From assembly GCF_014256275.1 (NCBI RefSeq), contig NZ_JACCFE010000002.1:4444001-4508000 (forward strand): DNA of 64,000 bases, written 5' to 3'. This document shows positions 1-8,696 of the stretch, in pieces. How positions within the stretch are numbered: position 1 is the stretch's first letter; the number at the start of each line of letters is the position of its first letter. Under the pieces are notes generated by a model, which was not told the origin of the DNA, ran no database searches, and worked only from the letters and a program-made list of their open reading frames with translations. Source of the DNA: Rhodococcus sp. 4CII. Lineage in GTDB: Bacteria; Actinomycetota; Actinomycetes; Mycobacteriales; Mycobacteriaceae. The position numbers were made by a program, and so were the translations under genes.

Positions 1-890
1 CCGAACCGGAATTCCCGGCGTTCGACTGGACCGCTCGCAAGCCCGAGCAGATCTACACGATTCGCGTGGCGCAGCGATGCAACTGGGCTCAAGCCCTCGA
101 GGGTGCCATCGACTCGGCCCACTCCAACTTCCTGCACAACGACCTCAACCGGCGTCTGGCCGAAGGCGGCGACTACACCGGCGGCGGCGGCCTGCTCAAC
201 TTCCAGCTGACCGACGGGGCGCCGCGCCTCGAGGTCGAGAACCTGCCCTACGGGTTCCACTACGCGGGCATCCGCGACGCGCTCGTCGACGGTGAGCACA
301 AGAAGTACGTGCGCACGACCCAGTTCGTCGCCCCGTTCTGGGCGCTGTTCTCGGCGCCGGAGAACTGGGTGTTCTCGCAGGTGTTCGTGCCGGTCGACGA
401 CGAGAACACCATCTTCTACTTCATCCACGCCCGTCTCGACGACGAGAACATCGAGCCCGAGTACCGCGCCAAGATTCTGGAATGGTCCGGCGTCGGCGAA
501 CTTGACGAAAACTTCCACATGGACTTCCACTCGGGGAACATGTGGCAGCAGGATCGGGACTCGATGGACCGCAAGAAGCACGGTGACAAATTCAGCTTCA
601 GCGGCATGACCGGTAACCAGGTCGAGGACCTCGGCATCCAGGAGAGCATGGGTCCCATCGAGGACCGCAGCCGCGAGCACCTGGGCACGTCGGACCTGGC
701 CATCATCCGCATGCGGCGCCTGATACTCGACGCCGCGCGCAAGTATGCGAAGGGCGAGACCCCGATCGGCCTGGGGCGGAACTTCTCGTACGAGGAGATC
801 CGCGCCGCCGAGAAGATGATCGAGCCGGGAACCTCTTGGAAGGGTCAGGTGGGTTCGCGCGGAGTCGCCAAGGACTCCGCCGTCAACTGA
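1..890 (+). CDS. Rieske aromatic oxygenase alpha subunit, C-terminal part (5' end outside window)
   Basis: The reading frame is open from the first bases (codons in phase with position 3), so the gene begins upstream of the window and its Rieske domain is not visible. What remains is the catalytic domain of a ring-hydroxylating oxygenase. EGAIDSAHSNFLH, encoded near 97-135, carries the Asp-x2-His-x4-His pattern that binds the mononuclear iron and sits at the start of this domain. The rest resembles the C-terminal region of phthalate 4,5-dioxygenase or LigX-type single-component oxygenases. Such enzymes need a separate reductase; the flavin/2Fe-2S reductase gene at 6367 in the same block is the obvious candidate partner. 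The substrate cannot be read from the sequence. The GTG at 66 is internal, not the true start. Confidence 0.85.
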   Translation, partial: EPEFPAFDWTARKPEQIYTIRVAQRCNWAQALEGAIDSAHSNFLHNDLNRRLAEGGDYTGGGGLLNFQLTDGAPRLEVENLPYGFHYAGIRDALVDGEHKKYVRTTQFVAPFWALFSAPENWVFSQVFVPVDDENTIFYFIHARLDDENIEPEYRAKILEWSGVGELDENFHMDFHSGNMWQQDRDSMDRKKHGDKFSFSGMTGNQVEDLGIQESMGPIEDRSREHLGTSDLAIIRMRRLILDAARKYAKGETPIGLGRNFSYEEIRAAEKMIEPGTSWKGQVGSRGVAKDSAVN

Positions 891-992
891 ATCGGGTCGG
901 GTGCGGGCGGCGGGAGAGAGGTGTTCCTGCCGCCCGTCCGATCCCGGGCGCCCGCTGCCACGGCCGGTCGCCTCTGTCGAGAGGAACAGAAC

Positions 993-2003
993 ATGGATGC
1001 ACAGTCCGCATTCTTCAACGTCGTCGCGGCCGACGAGGCGATGCACGATCCCGGCCCGGAGTCGAACTGGAACGAGTCGGCCTTCTTCCACGTCGTCGAA
1101 GAGGACGGTTCGGCCGGGGCGCTGTTCCGCATCGGCCGACGGGTCAACGAGGGTTTCGCCGAGGTGACGGCGCTCCAGTTGCGCAGCACTGGTGACGCGC
1201 TGGTCGGTTTCCGGAGAGCGAAGATCACCGACAACCTCCGGTGGCAGGCCGGGGACCTCGACTTCGCCGCGGAGGGGACGGCCGGGGGCTGGTCGATCTC
1301 GTTCGACGGCGAACTGAGCCACCTCGCCGACGGAACGGAATTCGCGGATCCGGGTACGGCGTTCCGCAACTCGCCGAAGGAGAAGGTCGCGTTCGACCTG
1401 TCGTGGGTCGACCTGGCCCCGCCCTACCGCACGTCGACGGACGGCACGTACCACGGCGGCGAATCGGTCGCCAAGGATCACTATGCCGGCGTCGGGCAGG
1501 TGACCGGTACCGTCCGAATCGACGGTCAGGAGAAGCGAATTCGCGGATTCGGCTTCCGTGACCACTCATGGGGCGTGCGCAACTGGCAGTCGATCGACTG
1601 CTGGCGGTGGGTCTACGGCCAGCTCAATGCCGACAACCTCTTCTCCGTCGTCGCGATGCAGGTCGGCACGCCCGAACCCGCGGTCGCGGGCATCGTCCTG
1701 AAGAACGGCACGCCGCACGTCGTCACGAAGATGAGCGTGAAATGCCGGTACGACGGGGCCCCCGACTACTGGCTGGCCGGTGCGGACGTCACGATCCCGC
1801 TGCCGGACGGCGACGTGTTCGAGGCGACCTACCAGCCGACGTGCCGTCTCCCGCTCCGGCACACGAAGGGTGACGAGGTGCTGCGCATCGTCGAGCATCT
1901 CGCGAACGTGCAGATCAACGGCAAGTCCGGTGCCGGCTGGATCGAGGTCACGGACCGGATGGAGGACGGCCGCCCGTTCGGGTTGGTCCACGGCGACGCC
2001 TGA
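993..2003 (+). CDS. Conserved hypothetical protein, DUF7064-like
   Basis: A 336-residue protein with no signal peptide or membrane segment. I chose ATG 993 because GAGAGG precedes it by a normal distance; the frame is open further upstream, but that part looks non-coding. The most distinctive segment is GFGFRDHSWGVRNW near residue 190, which I associate with DUF7064/DUF7065 proteins, distantly related to the hydroxyneurosporene-synthase (CrtC) beta fold. That family has no firmly established reaction, though members often sit next to oxygenase or acyl-CoA genes. Here the gene lies about 100 bp behind the Rieske oxygenase gene and is probably cotranscribed with it, so a role in handling a hydrophobic substrate or product is possible but inferred. 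The family call is from memory of the motif. Confidence 0.7.
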   Translation: MDAQSAFFNVVAADEAMHDPGPESNWNESAFFHVVEEDGSAGALFRIGRRVNEGFAEVTALQLRSTGDALVGFRRAKITDNLRWQAGDLDFAAEGTAGGWSISFDGELSHLADGTEFADPGTAFRNSPKEKVAFDLSWVDLAPPYRTSTDGTYHGGESVAKDHYAGVGQVTGTVRIDGQEKRIRGFGFRDHSWGVRNWQSIDCWRWVYGQLNADNLFSVVAMQVGTPEPAVAGIVLKNGTPHVVTKMSVKCRYDGAPDYWLAGADVTIPLPDGDVFEATYQPTCRLPLRHTKGDEVLRIVEHLANVQINGKSGAGWIEVTDRMEDGRPFGLVHGDA

Positions 2004-2037
2004 CTCCGAAGGCTGTCGCCCGTTTCGGAACCACCGG

Positions 2038-2064
2038 ACCGCCCGTGCGTCACGCACGGGCGGT
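2038..2064. terminator. Bidirectional hairpin terminator
   Basis: Perfect inverted repeat with 12-bp arms (ACCGCCCGTGCG and its complement) and a 3-nt loop, lying between two convergent genes that end at 2003 and 2069. There is no T-tract, which is usual for actinobacterial terminators. Confidence 0.8.
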
Positions 2065-2068
2065 TCCG

Positions 2069-2509
2069 TCATCTCTGCAGGCCGGGCAGCTCGTGGTGGG
2101 CGGGCCGCACGGCGCTCAGGTGCGCGAACTTCCAATCACCTTCGATCTTGACGTACCGCTCGTCGTATCGCGCGAGCGTGAGCCGGGCGGCGCCGTCGTG
2201 GAAGTCGACGACGCCCACGAAATGCCACGTTCCGCACGCGGTATCCCCGGTCACGGTGATGTCGAGATTCGTCGTGTTGTGCTGGGAGAAGCGTATGGAC
2301 CGCCCGAATCGCTCGAATGCCCGGCGAATCTCGTCGTGACCCCGGTATGTGCCGACCCCGTCGGCCTCCCAGATGCCGTCGACAGCGAAGAGCCGGACGA
2401 TCGCGTCCGGGTCGTGGTGATCGTCGCAGACGTTGCAGTACTCGGCCTTCAGGCGACGGATTCGCTCGATGTCCTCGAGTCTGATCAGGCGTTCTTCGAT
2501 GCTCGGCAC
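2069..2509 (-). CDS. SnoaL-like / NTF2-fold protein
   Basis: A 146-residue protein starting at GTG 2509, chosen because GGGAG lies 5 nt upstream on the coding strand; an in-frame ATG at 2575 has no comparable site. The order of elements (an N-terminal helix, then YCNVCDDHHDPDAIVRLF, DGIWEADG and GHDEIRRAF, and a C-terminal sheet ending in DWKFAHL) is that of SnoaL_4-type alpha+beta barrels of the NTF2 superfamily. These include dehydratases, isomerases and small subunits of ring hydroxylases. The gene converges on the DUF7064-like gene and diverges from the kinase gene at 2697. The block lacks a recognisable oxygenase beta subunit (also NTF2 fold), but the opposite orientation argues against this being one. 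A hydratase or isomerase-like role is a guess. Confidence 0.75.
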   Translation of the reverse strand: MPSIEERLIRLEDIERIRRLKAEYCNVCDDHHDPDAIVRLFAVDGIWEADGVGTYRGHDEIRRAFERFGRSIRFSQHNTTNLDITVTGDTACGTWHFVGVVDFHDGAARLTLARYDERYVKIEGDWKFAHLSAVRPAHHELPGLQR

Positions 2510-2613
2510 GGTGTCTCCCGGCGGTGTGAAACGGGTGGTCCCGGCGGATTCCGGGCGGTGGGTGGATCGACTCACCGTGGGGTGCAGGATGTGAGTCGGG
2601 TAACGCGAATGGC

Positions 2614-2642
2614 TTGACGGCGCTGCGTGCGGTTCCTATATT
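2614..2642 (+). promoter_or_regulatory. Sigma-A-type promoter of the kinase/ligase genes
   Basis: TTGACG (2614-2619), a 17-bp spacer, then TATATT (2637-2642), about 50 bp upstream of the ATG at 2697. The surrounding DNA is clearly more AT-rich than the genes. Confidence 0.7.
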
Positions 2643-2696
2643 GATCCTAGCAGTCTCAATTATATTCGCGCCGACAGTCGAGGAGACTCCGGTTTC

Positions 2697-3761
2697 ATGC
2701 TTGATACTTCCGATTTCCAGCCGAGCGCGCCGGACGAGATCACGGCCGCGTGGCTCACCGGGGTCCTGCGCCCGCAGAACCCGACGCTGACGGTCGAGCA
2801 CCTCGAGGTCACCAAGATCATTTGGGGCACAGCCACGAAGGTGCTCCTCGAGGCCACCTACTCCGGACAGCCGGACGTCCCGCTGTCCCGCAATCTGTGC
2901 GTCAAGGGCGGCCTGGATCGCCGTCTCGACAACGTCTCCGACGACGCGATCCACACGATGGAGGCCCGGTTCTACGGGGAACTGCGGCACCTGTTCGAGT
3001 CCTCGGCGCCCGAGTGCTACTACGCCGGCGTCGACCGGACCGGCGGCAAGGGACTGATCGTCCTCGAAGACATCGCCGCGGCGGGATCGACGTTCATCGA
3101 GCCGGGTGACGTCCTCACCGTCGATCAGGTCGTGAGCGGACTGCGTCACCAGGCGAAGTGGCACGCCGCCACCTGGGGGAAGACCGCAGCCGACCTTCCG
3201 GGCGTCGGCGTCGGCAGCATCACCCGGAAGGCCGCGAAGCTCTTCTACCGAGAGAAGTACTGGAACTCGCACTTCGCGCAGGAGGGTGCACCCCAGTACC
3301 CCGCGGAGCTTCAGAACCCCGACCTGCTGTACCGGGCGTTCAAGAAGGTGTGGGAATCGGACGACGTCGCCGTGCACTCCCTGCAGCACGGCGACGCACA
3401 CCTCGGCAACACATTCCTGCGCCCGGATGGCGACCTCGGCTTCATCGACTGGCAGTGCTACTGCTTCGGACCGTGGTCCTACGACGTCGCCCTCTTCCTG
3501 TCGGGTGCGTTGTCCGTCGAGGACCGCCGGAGCAGCGAACGGGATCTCCTCAGGGACTACCTGGACCAGCTCGCGGCGGCCGGCGGACCGCGGATTCCAT
3601 TCGACGAGGCGTGGGCCGACTACGTCCGGCACCTCGTCCACGGGCTGATGTGGACGATGACACCCAAGGTGATGCAGCCCTTCGAGCGCAGCCGGATCAT
3701 GAGCGACCGCTACGTGACCGCCGTGATGGACCACGGCGCCGTCGCGGACGTGTACGCGTGA
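2697..3761 (+). CDS. APH-family phosphotransferase (ACAD10/11 or LvaA kinase-like)
   Basis: A 354-residue protein with AGGAG 11 nt before the ATG. The kinase signature HGDAHLGNTF (Brenner motif, around residues 231-240) is followed by LGFIDWQ, the metal-binding Asp of the aminoglycoside/choline kinase fold. In sequence type it is closer to the phosphotransferases found beside acyl-CoA dehydrogenases than to antibiotic-resistance enzymes. Known relatives phosphorylate 4-hydroxyacyl groups so that an acyl-CoA dehydrogenase-like partner can remove phosphate (LvaA in levulinate catabolism, the kinase domain of ACAD10/11). The next gene is an acyl-CoA ligase, and two acyl-CoA dehydrogenases follow in the same block, so a hydroxyacyl kinase role is a reasonable inference. 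The sequence alone does not give the substrate. Confidence 0.8.
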   Translation: MLDTSDFQPSAPDEITAAWLTGVLRPQNPTLTVEHLEVTKIIWGTATKVLLEATYSGQPDVPLSRNLCVKGGLDRRLDNVSDDAIHTMEARFYGELRHLFESSAPECYYAGVDRTGGKGLIVLEDIAAAGSTFIEPGDVLTVDQVVSGLRHQAKWHAATWGKTAADLPGVGVGSITRKAAKLFYREKYWNSHFAQEGAPQYPAELQNPDLLYRAFKKVWESDDVAVHSLQHGDAHLGNTFLRPDGDLGFIDWQCYCFGPWSYDVALFLSGALSVEDRRSSERDLLRDYLDQLAAAGGPRIPFDEAWADYVRHLVHGLMWTMTPKVMQPFERSRIMSDRYVTAVMDHGAVADVYA

Positions 3762-3818
3762 CGATCCGCCGCACTCTTTCTCGAGTAGAGCTTTCGGAAA
3801 TGAACAGGAGAGACCGAA

Positions 3819-5618
3819 GTGCACGCTGATAGTGGTCGAGAAGGTTCCGTCCTCGCCGCGGACTCCGCTCCGGCGAGTCTCTGCGCCCGCTTCCAGGACA
3901 GCGCCGCGCGCTACCGGGACCGGATTGCGTTCACGTCGTTCGACGGGTCGTTCGCAGACATCACCTGGGGTGAATACGCCCGCAAGGTCGAGGAAACCGC
4001 AGGGGCACTCGCGGCCATGGGAGTGGGCCGGGGTGACTGCGTGGCACTCCTGTTCTCCACCCGCCCCGAGTTCCACTGGTTCGACCTCGCGGCGCTGCAC
4101 CTGGGTGCCCGCACGGTCTCGGTCTACAACACCGCGCCGCCGCAGTTCATCGAATACCTGCTCACCAACTCCGGTGCCCGGGTCCTGGTCACCGAGCGCG
4201 CGTACAGCGAGCAGGCGGAGCAGGCCGCCGGCCTGATCGAGCACGTCACGGTCGTCGACGCGGTCCCGGGTGACCGGCACGCGTGGGCCGACCACGTCGC
4301 CGCGACGCCCGCCGACTTCGACTTCGAGGCGCGCTGGCGGCAGGTGCCCTCGTCCGCCCTCGCGACGATGATCTACACGTCCGGGACGACCGGTGTGTCG
4401 AAGGGCGTCCAGCTCACGCACGGCAACATCCTGTGGGCGGTCGGCACCTACATGGAGCGGATGGGTCTGCCGTTCGGCTCCGCGCAGATGTCGTACCTGC
4501 CGATGGCACACATCGCCGCGCGGAACATGGACCACTACGGACAGATTCTGCGCGGCTTCCAGATGACGCTGCTCACCGACCATTCCGAGGTCCTCGACGG
4601 CATGCTGAAAGTCCGCCCGGGTCTGTTCTTCTCCCCACCACGCATGTGGGAGAAGCTGAGGTCGCGCATCCAGGCCGAGATTGCCGCGCAGAGTGATCCG
4701 GCCCGCCGTGCGGAGCTGACCTCCGCCCTCGAGCAGGGTCTCGAACTCGTCCGGCGGGGCGAGAAGCCGAACGAGGCGGACATCGCCGTCATGCGCGACA
4801 TCCGAGCGCTGGTCGGCCTGGACCGGATCGCGGCCGCGATCATCGGTGGCGCCCCCGTGGCACGGGAACTGATGGAGTTCTTCCACTCCGTCGGCGTTCC
4901 GCTGGGTGAGTCGTACGGCATGTCGGAGAACGGTGGTGTGTGCACCACGAACCCACCGGACGGTGTGCGCTTCGGAACGATCGGCGTCCCCCTCGACGGG
5001 CAGGAGGTCCGCCTCGCCGACGACGGCGAGATCCTCGTCAAGGGGCCCGGTGTCATGGTCGGCTACCGCGACATGCCGGAGGCCACCGCCGAGGCGATCG
5101 ACAGCGACGGCTGGCTGCACACCGGTGACATCGCCACGCGGGACACCGACGGCTATCTGACGATCGTCGGCCGCAAGAAGGAACTCATCATCAACGCGGC
5201 AGGCAAGAACATGTCGCCGGTTCTGATCGAGGGTGAACTCCGCAAGCACGGCCGGTTGCTGTCGACCGCGGTCGCGATCGGCGAGGGCAGGCCCTACATC
5301 GTGGCGTTGCTGACACTGGACCCGGACGCTCTCGCCACATACTGCGCCGACAACGGCATCGAACCCGCTCCGCTGGAGGAGTTGGCCACCGACGCGCGGA
5401 TTCTCGCCGTCGTCGCGGAGGACGTCGAGACGGCGAACCAGGGGCTCTCACGCGTCGAGCAGATCAAGACGTTCCACATCGTCACCGACACGTGGGCACC
5501 GGGCGGAAACGAGGTCACCTCGACGCTCAAGATCCGCCGCAAGGGTGTCGCCGACCGCTACCAGGAAGAGATCCGGGCACTGTACGACCGTCGTGCCCTC
5601 GCCGGCTCCGCCGGCTGA
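3819..5618 (+). CDS. Long-chain-type acyl-CoA ligase (AMP-forming)
   Basis: A 599-residue adenylate-forming enzyme that makes acyl-CoA from a carboxylic acid, ATP and CoA. The start is GTG 3819 with AGGAGAG 6 nt upstream. Visible motifs are the P-loop YTSGTTGVSKG (about 186-196), SYGMSENGG, the hinge region GWLHTGDI, and GRKKELIINAAGKNMSP, whose lysine-rich stretch precedes the mobile C-terminal domain. The length and the insert between the P-loop and SYGMSE fit the long-chain/very-long-chain (FadD15-like) subgroup, which takes bulky hydrophobic acids. It follows the kinase gene by 57 bp. It is clearly paralogous to the ligase encoded at 30377, which shares the LHTGD and INAAGKNMSP signatures and nearly the same length. 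Confidence 0.9.
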   Translation: MHADSGREGSVLAADSAPASLCARFQDSAARYRDRIAFTSFDGSFADITWGEYARKVEETAGALAAMGVGRGDCVALLFSTRPEFHWFDLAALHLGARTVSVYNTAPPQFIEYLLTNSGARVLVTERAYSEQAEQAAGLIEHVTVVDAVPGDRHAWADHVAATPADFDFEARWRQVPSSALATMIYTSGTTGVSKGVQLTHGNILWAVGTYMERMGLPFGSAQMSYLPMAHIAARNMDHYGQILRGFQMTLLTDHSEVLDGMLKVRPGLFFSPPRMWEKLRSRIQAEIAAQSDPARRAELTSALEQGLELVRRGEKPNEADIAVMRDIRALVGLDRIAAAIIGGAPVARELMEFFHSVGVPLGESYGMSENGGVCTTNPPDGVRFGTIGVPLDGQEVRLADDGEILVKGPGVMVGYRDMPEATAEAIDSDGWLHTGDIATRDTDGYLTIVGRKKELIINAAGKNMSPVLIEGELRKHGRLLSTAVAIGEGRPYIVALLTLDPDALATYCADNGIEPAPLEELATDARILAVVAEDVETANQGLSRVEQIKTFHIVTDTWAPGGNEVTSTLKIRRKGVADRYQEEIRALYDRRALAGSAG

Positions 5619-5659
5619 ACCGCCGAACACGACACCGACTCTCCCGAGAGTCCGACCGA

Positions 5660-6370
5660 ATGTGGGAACCCTCCATGGACCTGATCAACTCGACGCCTGC
5701 CGACGTCCTCGCCACCCTGCTCACGGAGCGCCGTAGCTGCCGCAGCTACCGGCCGGAACCCGTCGACCGTGACGTCATCCGGTCGCTCGTCGCGGACGCG
5801 AGCCACGCCCCGTCCTGGTGCAACACGCAACCGTGGAACGTGATCGTCACCGAGGGCGAGGAGACCGAACGGTTCCGCAAGGGGCTCAGTGAGCACGTCG
5901 GTGAGAAGTTCGAGGACGACCCCGATTTTGCGTTTCCGGCGGCCTACGAGGGGGAGTACCTGGCGCGCCGCCGCGAGTGCGGGTTCCAGCTCTACGAGAG
6001 CGTCGGCATCGCCAAGGGTGACCGCGTCGCTTCCCACCGGCAGATGTTCGAGAACTTCTCGCTGTTCGGGGCTCCGCACGTCGCGATCGTGACCACCGAG
6101 CGCAACCTCGGCATCTACGGCGCGGTGGACTGCGGACTGTTCGTGCAGAGCTTCCTCCTCGCTGCACAGGCCCGCGGGATCGGGGCCGTTCCCCAGGCCG
6201 CCATGGCCAGCCAGGCCCCGTTCATCCGGGACTTCTTCGACATTCCGGAGGAGCGGATGATTCTGCTCGGCATCTCGTTCGGGTACGCCGACACCTCCGA
6301 TCCGGTGAACGGCTTCCGCACCCGGCGGCAGACCGCCGACGAGATCATTTCCTGGGCAGGCGAGCAATGA
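5660..6370 (+). CDS. Nitroreductase-family flavoprotein
   Basis: A 236-residue FMN-dependent oxidoreductase of the nitroreductase fold. TERRSCRSYRPEPVDRDVI and SHAPSWCNTQPWNV are the usual N-terminal FMN-phosphate and dimer-interface motifs; GIGAVPQAAMASQ and LGISFGYAD are the C-terminal ones. The start is uncertain: ATG 5660 has GAGAG 9 nt upstream, while ATG 5675 has a weaker GGGA. The stop overlaps the start of the next gene in an ATGA arrangement, so the two are translationally coupled. In catabolic clusters such enzymes reduce enones, quinones or nitro groups; which of these applies here is unknown. Confidence 0.85.
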   Translation: MWEPSMDLINSTPADVLATLLTERRSCRSYRPEPVDRDVIRSLVADASHAPSWCNTQPWNVIVTEGEETERFRKGLSEHVGEKFEDDPDFAFPAAYEGEYLARRRECGFQLYESVGIAKGDRVASHRQMFENFSLFGAPHVAIVTTERNLGIYGAVDCGLFVQSFLLAAQARGIGAVPQAAMASQAPFIRDFFDIPEERMILLGISFGYADTSDPVNGFRTRRQTADEIISWAGEQ

Positions 6371-7383
6371 CCATCGACGAGGCACAGACCCGATTCGAGA
6401 GCACCGCGGGCGAAAGCGGGGACGACGTGAACGAAGAATCGCTGCGACTGCGGGTCGTGGACGCAGTCGACGTATCGGATTGCGTCCGCGGATTCCGGCT
6501 CGCCGCCGAGGACGGCACCGCACTGCCGGCGTGGGCGCCGGGTTCCCATCTGGACCTGGTCCTGCCGTCGGGCCTGATCCGGCAGTACTCGCTGTGCGGC
6601 GATCCCGCCGACGGATCCGCGTATGAGATCGCGGTGCTGCGGGAACCCGAATCCCGCGGCGGCTCGATCGAACTGCACGCGTCTGTCCAGGTCGGCGACG
6701 TGCTCGTGGCGCGCGATCGGCGTAACCACTTCGAGCTGCGTCCCGCGCCTTCGTACCTGTTCGTCGCCGGGGGAGTGGGGATCACGCCGATCCTCCCGAT
6801 GATTCGCGCCGCAGCCGAGCAGGGCGCGACGTGGCGGCTCGTGTACGGCGGACGCAGTCGTTCGTCGATGGCGTTCGTGGAGCGGGCCACCGGTTTCGGT
6901 GCGGAGTCGGTCGACATCGTCGCGCACGACGAGCGCGGGCTGCCGGACCTGGCAGCCGAGGTCGCGGCGACGAATCCCGATGCCCTGATCTACGCGTGCG
7001 GGCCGGAGGGCTTGCTCCGGGCGCTCGAGGACGTGTGCACGGAGGCTGGGCGCGGTGCGTCGCTGCACTTCGAACGGTTCGGCGCGTCGAGCGAACCGGC
7101 CGAGACGGGGGACAACACCTCCTTCGAGGTCGTGCTCGAGCGAACCGGTACGACCTTGCACGTCACGGAGGACGTCACGATCCTCGAAGCGGTGCGTGGG
7201 GTGATCCCTGACGCGCCCGCGTCGTGTGAGGAAGGATTTTGCGGAACGTGTGAAACACGTGTTCTCGGTGGGGTTCCCGAGCACCGCGACTCCGTGCTGT
7301 CGGACGAGGAGCGCGAGGCGAACGAAACGATGATGATCTGCGTCGGGCGTTCGTGCACCCCCCGGTTGATCCTGGACCTCTAG
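6367..7383 (+). CDS. Phthalate-dioxygenase-reductase-type oxidoreductase (FMN/NAD + 2Fe-2S)
   Basis: A 338-residue electron-transfer protein with the domain order flavin, NAD(P), plant-type ferredoxin. RQYSLCGDP (about 76-84) binds flavin, GGVGITPIL (about 136-144) binds the pyridine nucleotide, and CEEGFCGTC with a fourth Cys in MMICVGRSC holds the C-terminal 2Fe-2S cluster. This order is that of phthalate dioxygenase reductase and VanB. The gene overlaps the nitroreductase stop by 4 nt. It probably supplies electrons to the Rieske oxygenase whose 3' end opens the window. About 30 residues precede the flavin domain; a GTG about 20 codons in could be an alternative start. Confidence 0.9.
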   Translation: MTIDEAQTRFESTAGESGDDVNEESLRLRVVDAVDVSDCVRGFRLAAEDGTALPAWAPGSHLDLVLPSGLIRQYSLCGDPADGSAYEIAVLREPESRGGSIELHASVQVGDVLVARDRRNHFELRPAPSYLFVAGGVGITPILPMIRAAAEQGATWRLVYGGRSRSSMAFVERATGFGAESVDIVAHDERGLPDLAAEVAATNPDALIYACGPEGLLRALEDVCTEAGRGASLHFERFGASSEPAETGDNTSFEVVLERTGTTLHVTEDVTILEAVRGVIPDAPASCEEGFCGTCETRVLGGVPEHRDSVLSDEEREANETMMICVGRSCTPRLILDL

Positions 7384-7410
7384 ATCCTGCAATTCCCGGT
7401 GCCGATCGAG

Positions 7411-7422
7411 GAACGATCGTTC
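7411..7422. promoter_or_regulatory. 12-bp palindrome, candidate TetR operator (site 1)
   Basis: GAACGATCGTTC is a perfect palindrome in the 85-bp gap between the reductase and thiolase genes, 46 bp before the thiolase ATG. Related palindromes occur at 10949, 24244, 26610 and 26768, all outside coding sequence and next to regulator or acyl-CoA enzyme genes. Confidence 0.55.
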
Positions 7423-7468
7423 TGCCCGTCGCGCCGGGATCAGACATCACCGACACGAAGGAGTCCTC

Positions 7469-8635
7469 ATGGTCGAGGCCATCGTCACCTCCGCCGTCCG
7501 CACCGCAATCGGGACGGCGTTCAAGGGCAGCCTGGCACACACCCAGCCCGACGTACTGACCGTCCCGGTCATCACGGCGGCACTGAAGGAATCGGGCGTC
7601 GCACCCGATCTGGTCGACGACGTCATCCTTGCCGAATCACTCTACGGCGGGGGCGATATCGCACGATTCTCAGCGATCGAGGCCGGCCTGACGCACGTGC
7701 CGGGCCTGGCCGTGAACCGGCACTGTGCCGGCGGGCTCAGCAGCGTACTCCTCGCCGCGGCCGGTGTGCGCGGGGGCGGCGAGCGGTCGATCATCGCCGG
7801 CGGCGTCCAATCCTCCTCCACCGCACCTATTCTGCGGCTCCGTGAGGACCCGGACACCGCGTGGCTGTTCCAGTCGCATCGGCCGACCCTCGACGCGCCC
7901 GCCGACGACATGTCCGTCACCGTGGGCTGGAATGCAGCGCGCCTCAGCGGAATTTCGCGCGAGGACCAGGACGCGTGGGCATTGCGCTCACATCGACGCG
8001 CCCTGGCGGCGATCGAGAAGGGCGTGTTCGCCGACGAGATCGTGCCGCTGTCGGTGCCCGCAGCGGACGGCGCGATACAAGTATTCGATACGGATGAGCA
8101 CCCGCGCGCCACGACCGACGCCGCGAAACTCGCGTCCCTGCGGGTCCTGCACCCCGAGATCCCCGGTTTCAGTGTCACCGCAGGCAACGCCAGCGGGATC
8201 AACGACGCCGCTGCCGCGCTCATGATCACCTCCTCGGATGTCGTCGACGCCGACGGACTACCGGCTCTCGCGACGATCCGGGGCGGCGCTTCGGTGGGTG
8301 TCGACCCCGTGCGCACCGGACTCGCCGCGGTCGACGCGATCCGGAAGGCACTGTCCCGCACAGGCATGTCGGTCACCGATATCGACCTGTGGGAGATCAA
8401 CGAGGCGTTCGCGTCGGTTCCGATCGCGGCCTGCCGCGCGCTGAATCTCGACGAGGACCGCGTCAACCCGTTCGGCAGCGGGTGTTCCCTCGGGCACCCC
8501 GTGGCGGCGACCGGCGCGCGCATGCTGACGACCATCGTCCACGAACTCGGGCGCCGCGGTGGTGGCACCGGCGTTGCCGCGATGTGTGCCGGTGGTGGGA
8601 TGGCCTCGGCGGTGATTGTCGAAGTCGGTTCCTGA
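7469..8635 (+). CDS. Thiolase (acetyl-CoA acyltransferase)
   Basis: A 388-residue thiolase that cleaves a 3-ketoacyl-CoA with CoA. GAAGGAG lies 6 nt before the ATG. The three catalytic regions are visible: the nucleophilic Cys in NRHCAGGLSS (about residue 87), NEAFASVPIA with GCSLGHPVAATG (His about 343), and the second Cys in MCAGGGMASA (about 373). The family's usual GGAIALGHP reads GSGCSLGHP here, as in some substrate-specialised thiolases. It starts a three-gene run with two acyl-CoA dehydrogenases and has a palindromic operator candidate in its upstream gap. A role in the last beta-oxidation step of the substrate handled by this block is likely. Confidence 0.92.
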   Translation: MVEAIVTSAVRTAIGTAFKGSLAHTQPDVLTVPVITAALKESGVAPDLVDDVILAESLYGGGDIARFSAIEAGLTHVPGLAVNRHCAGGLSSVLLAAAGVRGGGERSIIAGGVQSSSTAPILRLREDPDTAWLFQSHRPTLDAPADDMSVTVGWNAARLSGISREDQDAWALRSHRRALAAIEKGVFADEIVPLSVPAADGAIQVFDTDEHPRATTDAAKLASLRVLHPEIPGFSVTAGNASGINDAAAALMITSSDVVDADGLPALATIRGGASVGVDPVRTGLAAVDAIRKALSRTGMSVTDIDLWEINEAFASVPIAACRALNLDEDRVNPFGSGCSLGHPVAATGARMLTTIVHELGRRGGGTGVAAMCAGGGMASAVIVEVGS

Positions 8636-8696
8636 GTACCTCGATTCCGGCGGGTCACCGCCCGCGCCCACGCTTCCCGATCCCGAAAGCCTGCAC

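Noticed and set aside
2136..5249. A minus-strand open frame of over 1000 codons
   Set aside because: It lies opposite the kinase and ligase genes, which have clear motifs and ribosome sites. Its protein is rich in Arg, Val and Asp with no domain, as expected for an antisense frame in GC-rich DNA.
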